From positions 1-38,131 of the forward strand of contig JAJRYB010000054.1 in assembly GCA_024275995.1 (NCBI GenBank): a DNA stretch of 38,131 nt, read 5' to 3'. How positions within the stretch are numbered: the first letter of the stretch is position 1; the number at the start of each line of letters is the position of its first letter. Source of the stretch: Planctomycetota bacterium. Lineage in GTDB: Bacteria > Planctomycetota > Phycisphaerae > SM23-33. The notes beneath the pieces are model-generated. The model searched no databases. It was not told where the DNA came from and saw only the letters and a program-made list of their open reading frames with translations. Shown piece after piece: positions 34,175 to 38,131 of the stretch. Made by a program: the position numbers and the translations under genes.

Positions 34175-35488
34175 CTACTTCGCGCCGCAGCAGCGCTTGT
34201 ACTTCTTCCCGGAACCGCACGGACACGGGTCGTTGCGCCCGGGCGTTTTTTTCGGCAGCGGACCGGCGGCTCCGGGTGGCGGACCCGCTTCGAACCGCTC
34301 CCTCCGCTTCGCGCCGGTGGCGCCGTTCTCCAAAGGCGCCTTGGGCGGAGGAGTTTCGTTGCGCTTGAAATATTCCGCCATTCGGCGAAGCTCCCCCAGC
34401 GCCTCGCGGAAGAACATCTTGTAACCCTCGCAGAACCAGTTCACCCGCGACGGGTCGGTGCCGATCGGCACGTGATGCTTGGGACAGCCCGCATTGCACA
34501 ACGAGAGGAACTCGCAATCGCGGCAGGTATCCGGCAGGAGAGTTTTCATTTCGGCGAACTCGTCCAGTTTTTTCGATCGGACAAGCTGCGACAGCGGCGT
34601 TTCGTGAATGTTGCCGATCAGCCACGGCCTGTAGACGAAGTGATCGCACGCGTACAGGTCGCCGTTGAATTCCAGCACGTGCGCGTTGGCGCATCGCCCG
34701 GAATGGCAGCACATGGACGCCTTCTGAAATATCAACGTGTGCAATACGTTGTCGATGAACCGCTCGGAAACCTTGCCTATGTCCCGGCTCGCCCACTGCT
34801 CGAAGACGTCCAGGCAGAAATTTCCGAACTGCCCGGCCGTGCACGAATAGTCCGTAACCTCGCCGGACGGCGTGCGTTCGAGAATCGGAATAAACTGGAG
34901 GTAATTCACCCCGCGATTGACGAAGTAGCGGTAGATATCCCCGGCGTGCGGCGCGTTGACGCTGTTAAGCGTAACCAGCACGTTGAACTCGACGCCGTGT
35001 TTCTTGAGCAGTTCCAGCCCCGCCCACGCGCGATGGAAGCTCGGTCCACCGGCCTTGTCCACGCGAAACGCGTCGTGCCACTGGGCAGGCCCGTCCAGGC
35101 TCAGACCGATGAGGAATTTCTCCGCGGCGAAAAACTCGCACCACTGGTCGTCCAGCAGCGTACCGTTGGTCTGGAGGGCGTTGGCTACGTCCTGCCCGTC
35201 GCGCAGAGACTCTTTCTGCAATCGGACCGCTTTTCGGAAAAAGTCCTTCCCCGCCAGCAGCGGCTCTCCCCCCTGCCAGCCGAACTCGACGTGAACCTCC
35301 ATCGCCTCCATGTACTGCCGAGTGTACGCCCCGAGCGTCTCGTCGCTCATCATGAAACCGCTCTCTTGGGAGACTTCGGGGTACAATTCCCGCGGCTTCA
35401 TGGTGTAGTAGCAGTACCGGCAATCGAGGTTGCACACGCCGCAGACGGGCTTAGCCATGATATTGAAGGGGCGGACCGGTTCGCTCAT
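34175..35488 (-). CDS. Anaerobic sulfatase-maturating enzyme (radical SAM/SPASM) with SEC-C tail
   Basis: 437 residues from ATG 35488. Radical SAM CNLDCRYCYY, GWQGGEPLL, SLDGP and NGDLYACDHFVYR with SPASM cysteines (CRDCEFLSLCNAGCPKH) match anSME enzymes, which oxidise a Cys or Ser of sulfatases to formylglycine. The C-terminus carries a SEC-C zinc motif (GRNDPCPCGSGKKYKRCC) after a proline-rich linker, as seen on SecA. No sulfatase gene is in the window; the damaged sulfate-activation operon is the nearest thematic link. Confidence 0.9.
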   Translation of the reverse strand: MSEPVRPFNIMAKPVCGVCNLDCRYCYYTMKPRELYPEVSQESGFMMSDETLGAYTRQYMEAMEVHVEFGWQGGEPLLAGKDFFRKAVRLQKESLRDGQDVANALQTNGTLLDDQWCEFFAAEKFLIGLSLDGPAQWHDAFRVDKAGGPSFHRAWAGLELLKKHGVEFNVLVTLNSVNAPHAGDIYRYFVNRGVNYLQFIPILERTPSGEVTDYSCTAGQFGNFCLDVFEQWASRDIGKVSERFIDNVLHTLIFQKASMCCHSGRCANAHVLEFNGDLYACDHFVYRPWLIGNIHETPLSQLVRSKKLDEFAEMKTLLPDTCRDCEFLSLCNAGCPKHHVPIGTDPSRVNWFCEGYKMFFREALGELRRMAEYFKRNETPPPKAPLENGATGAKRRERFEAGPPPGAAGPLPKKTPGRNDPCPCGSGKKYKRCCGAK

Positions 35489-35573
35489 GAACGGCTCTCT
35501 CGCACGGGGTGATACAGCAGGATAGCAGATAGGCTGCCTTCGAAGCAATACGTACCGTCGAAGGAACGGCGCG

Positions 35574-36362
35574 TCAGGTTTTTTTTCGTCCGGCCAGGAC
35601 GCCGGCCAGCGAAACGATCCCCCGGATCAGCAGGGAAAGGACCAGCAGGAACAGCAGGCTCGTCCAGATATATGTAAGGAGCGGCCAGAGTTTCTGGAGC
35701 AGGTCGGTGAACTTCGTACTGATCGCGCCGATAAGCGCGATAACGCCGGCGACGACGACCACTGCCGCCAGCGTCGCTCGCAGGTCGCGCCGGATCGGCG
35801 CCAGGCGAACCGCAAAGCAGGTCGACAGGTAGACGAACAGCGCCACCCGCCAGTCCAACCATTCGATATCGCCGCAGGTTTCGCCCATGCGTTTGAGCAG
35901 GCGGACCTGTCCGGCGATTTGGGTCCAGAACGCGTTCCACCCTCCGGGCAGTTCTCGAGGCAGTGACGCCCTGGAGAGCAGCCCTCCGGAGGTAATGAAC
36001 TCGCGGATCACCGGCTCGCCCAGCAGCGAGTGGACCGCGATAATCGCCCCGCCGCACGCCACCACCGCCAGCAGCGACGCGACGATCGGACCGATGACCT
36101 TGAGTTTTTGCGTTGCCTCCGTCGTTGGTTCGCCGTCGTCGCTCTTGCGCCGGGCGTCGGTGGAACCGAGCAGTTTTGCCCGACGGATTTCCCCGCCGGT
36201 AATAAGACAGCCGAAAATGTACGCCATCTCCGAGACCACCGTCCCGGGAAGCAGCGCCCAGTGTACCCACGACGGGCGCGCCATGGACGTCCAGACACGG
36301 CAGAGGCCGATGCCCAGAAACAGGATACCGAACAGCCAGATTGTAAATGCGGCGTAGATCAT
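35574..36362 (-). CDS. Hypothetical polytopic membrane protein
   Basis: 262 residues with about five hydrophobic segments: the N-terminus (FTIWLFGILFLGIGL), around 40-55 (SEMAYIFGCLITGG), 90-110 (IGPIVASLLAVVACGGAII), 190-210 (LAAVVVVAGVIALIG) and the C-terminal pair. A charged loop (RRKSDDGEPTTEATQ) lies between. I recognise no family. It lies 85 bp upstream of the sulfatase maturase on the same strand, so the two may be co-transcribed. Confidence 0.65.
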   Translation of the reverse strand: MIYAAFTIWLFGILFLGIGLCRVWTSMARPSWVHWALLPGTVVSEMAYIFGCLITGGEIRRAKLLGSTDARRKSDDGEPTTEATQKLKVIGPIVASLLAVVACGGAIIAVHSLLGEPVIREFITSGGLLSRASLPRELPGGWNAFWTQIAGQVRLLKRMGETCGDIEWLDWRVALFVYLSTCFAVRLAPIRRDLRATLAAVVVVAGVIALIGAISTKFTDLLQKLWPLLTYIWTSLLFLLVLSLLIRGIVSLAGVLAGRKKT

Positions 36363-36507
36363 CCGTCATCCATGAGAAGCCCCGGCACAGAGAGCGTTTC
36401 AACACATATCGTCCGAAGAGCCGTTTCGTCTGGAGGACAAAGGAGACGCCGGGCAGCAGTGTTCGCGGCGAATGCAATTTTTTGTGTATGAAGTGGTTGC
36501 GTGCCGC

Positions 36508-36682
36508 AAACGCCTGTTTTGCGCGCCCGAAAAGTCCAGTGGACTCCCGAAACGAGATAGAAAATATTTTTTTATATCCCCCGGCAGTGCCGGGGGCTTA
36601 CGAGGATCGCATTTCCAAAAGTTCCCGGTTTGGGTAGCTAAAACAGGGGTATTCGCCCAAGTATGGAGGGCTCGCATTACGC
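36508..36682 (-). repeat. Dispersed repeat, copy 2, with internal hairpin
   Basis: Matches 5757-5931 in the same orientation, including TAATGCGAGCC at the right edge, the HTWANT/TGNFW-coding part and the ATATAAAAAAATATTTTC block. Here the variable centre is a perfect hairpin CCCCCGGCA-G-TGCCGGGGG (36578-36596). Read on the minus strand from ATG 36677 the frame stays open for 92 codons (to 36399), longer than copy 1. Confidence 0.7.
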
Positions 36683-36718
36683 GCGCTGAAGTTGCTTGAC
36701 AATTAAAGAACGAAAAAC

Positions 36719-36804
36719 CGACACAGAGGAACAGAGGGAAATGAGGTTTAAAAACAAAGCAAAGCGTTTTTTAATTTCTCTGAACTTCTGTATCTCTGTG
36801 TGCA
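36719..36804. repeat. Gene-less inverted repeat of the CACAGAGG type
   Basis: The left arm ACACAGAGGAACAGAGGGAAAT (36721-36742) and the inverse of the right arm, GCACACAGAGATACAGAAGTTCAGAGAAAT (36774-36803), are related purine-rich sequences. Only about 30 bp of A/T-rich DNA lies between. It has the layout of the GxxExxY cassette arms without the gene. Confidence 0.55.
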
Positions 36805-36872
36805 ATAAGACGTTACGTATTTTCGCCCCTCAAAAAACCCTTTCCAGCCTGTTCCAGGTTGTCCCCGGATTT

Positions 36873-36932
36873 GCGGAGCTGTGCGGAGTTGTACGAAGTG
36901 GTACGAAACGGTACGCTTTGGTACGTTCTCCT
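36873..36932. repeat. Six tandem 10-bp units
   Basis: GCGGAGCTGT GCGGAGTTGT ACGAAGTGGT and three more units with consensus (A/G)CGnnnnnGT. The periodicity equals one helical turn. Not in a real gene; it ends 30 bp from the methyltransferase stop. Confidence 0.65.
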
Positions 36933-36962
36933 GCGCAAGGGTTCGCCGTAGAGCGCAGTGTC

Positions 36963-37778
36963 TTATTCGCCTTTTTTTCCCATTTTCCGCGTGGCGCGTT
37001 TGGCGGCTGGGTTTTCGGAAATTTCCGTAACCTTGCCTCTGCCGGCGAGTGTCTCGGCGATGCGATGCCTCGAGTGCTTCACGTATTCCGGCGAGATGTC
37101 GATTCCGAAGTACCGGCGTCCCAATCTCGCCGCCACAACGCACGTCGTGCCCGACCCGCTGAACGGGTCCACCACCAGGTCGCCGGGATTACTGGACACC
37201 TTGACGATCCGCTCCAGCAGCTTCTCGGGCATCTGGCAGGGATGCCACCCCACCCGCTCGTTGAACGTGCCGCAGACGCGGGAGAAACTCCACACGTCGT
37301 CGGGGACCTTTCCCCTGGGGTTGGCTCGCTTGTCGGCGTAGGTCGTCTGGCGGGCGGATGGAATGCGCACGGAAAGGTCGTTGAAAGTGAAATCTTTCGG
37401 GCTTTTGGTCCAGTAGAACAGGTGCGTGTGGGAGCGGGCGAACTTCTTCTTCGTGTTCTGTCCGAACGTGTAATGCCAGATAATCCAGTTTCGCAGGTTC
37501 AGGCCAAGCTTTCTGCCGATAAGGCGGATCTCGGCTGCGTAATCGTCTCCGATGGCTATCCAGAAACTACCCGTGGGTTTGAGAGCCTGTGTGCAAGCGG
37601 CCATCCACTTCTCGGTCCACGCGTAGTAGTCTTCGTACTTTCTGCGGTCCTCGTAGAGGTCGTACTTGTATCCGATGTTGAACGGCGGGTCGGCGAAGAT
37701 GAGGTCCGCCTGTGGCAGCAATTGCCCGCTCAATATCTTTACGCAGTCTCCGGCGAGAATAGTGTCTGGTTCGATCAT
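36963..37778 (-). CDS. Beta-class DNA methyltransferase (orphan)
   Basis: 271 residues in the order catalytic DPPFNIGY (Asp-30), target-recognition region, then SAM-binding DPFSGSGTTCVVA and RRYFGIDISPEYV near 215-240, which defines the beta class (HinfI/CcrM-like, N6-adenine or N4-cytosine). The C-terminus is basic (KRATRKMGKKGE). No endonuclease gene is adjacent, so it looks like an orphan methylase, unless one lies beyond the window. It differs in class from the D12 enzyme at 22880. Confidence 0.9.
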   Translation of the reverse strand: MIEPDTILAGDCVKILSGQLLPQADLIFADPPFNIGYKYDLYEDRRKYEDYYAWTEKWMAACTQALKPTGSFWIAIGDDYAAEIRLIGRKLGLNLRNWIIWHYTFGQNTKKKFARSHTHLFYWTKSPKDFTFNDLSVRIPSARQTTYADKRANPRGKVPDDVWSFSRVCGTFNERVGWHPCQMPEKLLERIVKVSSNPGDLVVDPFSGSGTTCVVAARLGRRYFGIDISPEYVKHSRHRIAETLAGRGKVTEISENPAAKRATRKMGKKGE

Positions 37779-37814
37779 GGATTGTTGTTTACGTCAATTG
37801 CGCCCCTGGCGCAA

Positions 37815-38131
37815 TTATTTTTCGCCGGTGGGCGTTGTAGCTGCGGGAGTGGTCGCCGGCTGCGTCGCCGGTCCGCTCGCCGGCTCCAGGAAGGTGAAAG
37901 AACCTGCTATCTTCTCGAAGATTTTCCGGTAAGCCTTGACCCGACCCTTTACGCCCTCGCCTACCAGCAGCAGAGAGAAGCTCCTTGGCGGCGAAGAACC
38001 TTTGCGGATACACACGGTGCGTTCCATGATTATGCCGGAAACGACAGGCCCTTTTTCCTTTCGGGGCGTTTGCTCGATCACGAGCTGGTAGCCCTTCACG
38101 CCTCCCAGTTGCATCGGACCTTCGGAGAGGA
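37815..38131 (-). CDS. C-terminal part of a hypothetical protein (partial)
   Basis: The frame enters from the right edge (upstream residues LSEGP are in frame with the track ATG at 38114), so the start is outside the window. About 100 residues with beta-strand-like segments (KGYQLVIEQTP, RSFSLLLVGEGV, SFTFLEPA) and a low-complexity Pro/Thr/Ala tail (ATQPATTPAATTPT). No family recognised. It lies 36 bp upstream of the methyltransferase on the same strand. Confidence 0.55.
   Translation of the reverse strand, partial: LSEGPMQLGGVKGYQLVIEQTPRKEKGPVVSGIIMERTVCIRKGSSPPRSFSLLLVGEGVKGRVKAYRKIFEKIAGSFTFLEPASGPATQPATTPAATTPTGEK

Larger units (their letters stand above)
36363..36962. other. 600-bp repeat-rich intergenic region
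   Basis: No confident gene. In order: the second copy of the dispersed repeat (36508-36682), a purine-rich inverted repeat without a gene (36719-36804) and a 10-bp tandem repeat (36873-36932). Overlapping track ORFs are explained by these. Confidence 0.6.

Noticed and set aside
33717-34844. 375-aa minus ORF ending NHKGHEEHKG
   Set aside because: Shadow of queD and the sulfatase maturase; the His/Lys repeat is the cassette arm read in the other direction.
36748-36962. 131-aa minus ORF over the 10-bp tandem repeat
   Set aside because: Explained by tandem and inverted repeats; no protein motif, and it overlaps the methyltransferase end out of frame.

Overview
The window looks like a chromosomal segment of a moderately GC-rich, flagellated bacterium, probably of the phylum Planctomycetota (Phycisphaerae-like). 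This is inferred from the gene set: an HTH-receiver regulator, an HDOD-histidine kinase, a DUF5684 protein, an anaerobic sulfatase maturase, a long-N-terminus RsgA, a TauE permease with a 42-residue partner, and several intergenic repeat cassettes. I could not confirm taxonomy by search. Most genes are intact housekeeping genes. Accessory modules sit in the gaps between them.

Layout. 1-110 is the end of a membrane protein. 239-5405 (minus) is a sulfate-activation operon read as nusG-like regulator, cysC, cysD, cysNC, cysQ, gmd. It carries three separate lesions: a frameshift in the nusG-like gene, an amber codon in switch I of CysN, and gmd cut after 36 codons. It therefore looks decayed, or it depends on recoding. 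5757-8149 holds a dispersed repeat, rsgA, a TauE/SafE permease and its tiny coupled partner. 8313-15873 holds a lipoprotein, nfo, ribH-nusB-ftsY (interrupted by a GxxExxY cassette), two membrane proteins and mnmG. 16270-20760 holds flgM and a signalling set (HTH-receiver regulator, HDOD-histidine kinase, second receiver protein) with a large nested inverted repeat between the first two. 20764-21537 is an NYN/LabA-like gene between 60-bp direct repeats. 21650-26107 holds a radical SAM gene, a type II restriction-modification pair (D12-class adenine methylase and NotI-family endonuclease, tail to tail) and ahcY. 26284-31326 holds a parvulin lipoprotein, an AlaC-like aminotransferase and an unusual rnfC-rnfD pair. 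31306-34166 holds a glycosyltransferase-like membrane protein and queE/queD, separated by a second GxxExxY cassette. The rest holds an anaerobic sulfatase maturase, a membrane protein, 600 bp of repeats, a beta-class DNA methyltransferase and a partial gene.

The main theme is small elements placed exactly in the gaps between operon genes, often touching gene ends. The dispersed repeat supplies the rsgA stop codon. The first GxxExxY cassette appears to supply the NusB C-terminus. The NYN module is flanked by a duplicated gene 3' end. Two GxxExxY cassettes and one gene-less cassette use three different purine-rich inverted-repeat arm families. The other strong candidates for novelty are the RnfC/RnfD pair, which lack the expected NADH-loop and covalent-FMN motifs, the nested inverted repeat at 17296-17472, and a dispersed repeat that encodes a possible small protein coupled to rsgA. 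All functional statements rest on reading motifs by eye; no searches were run.
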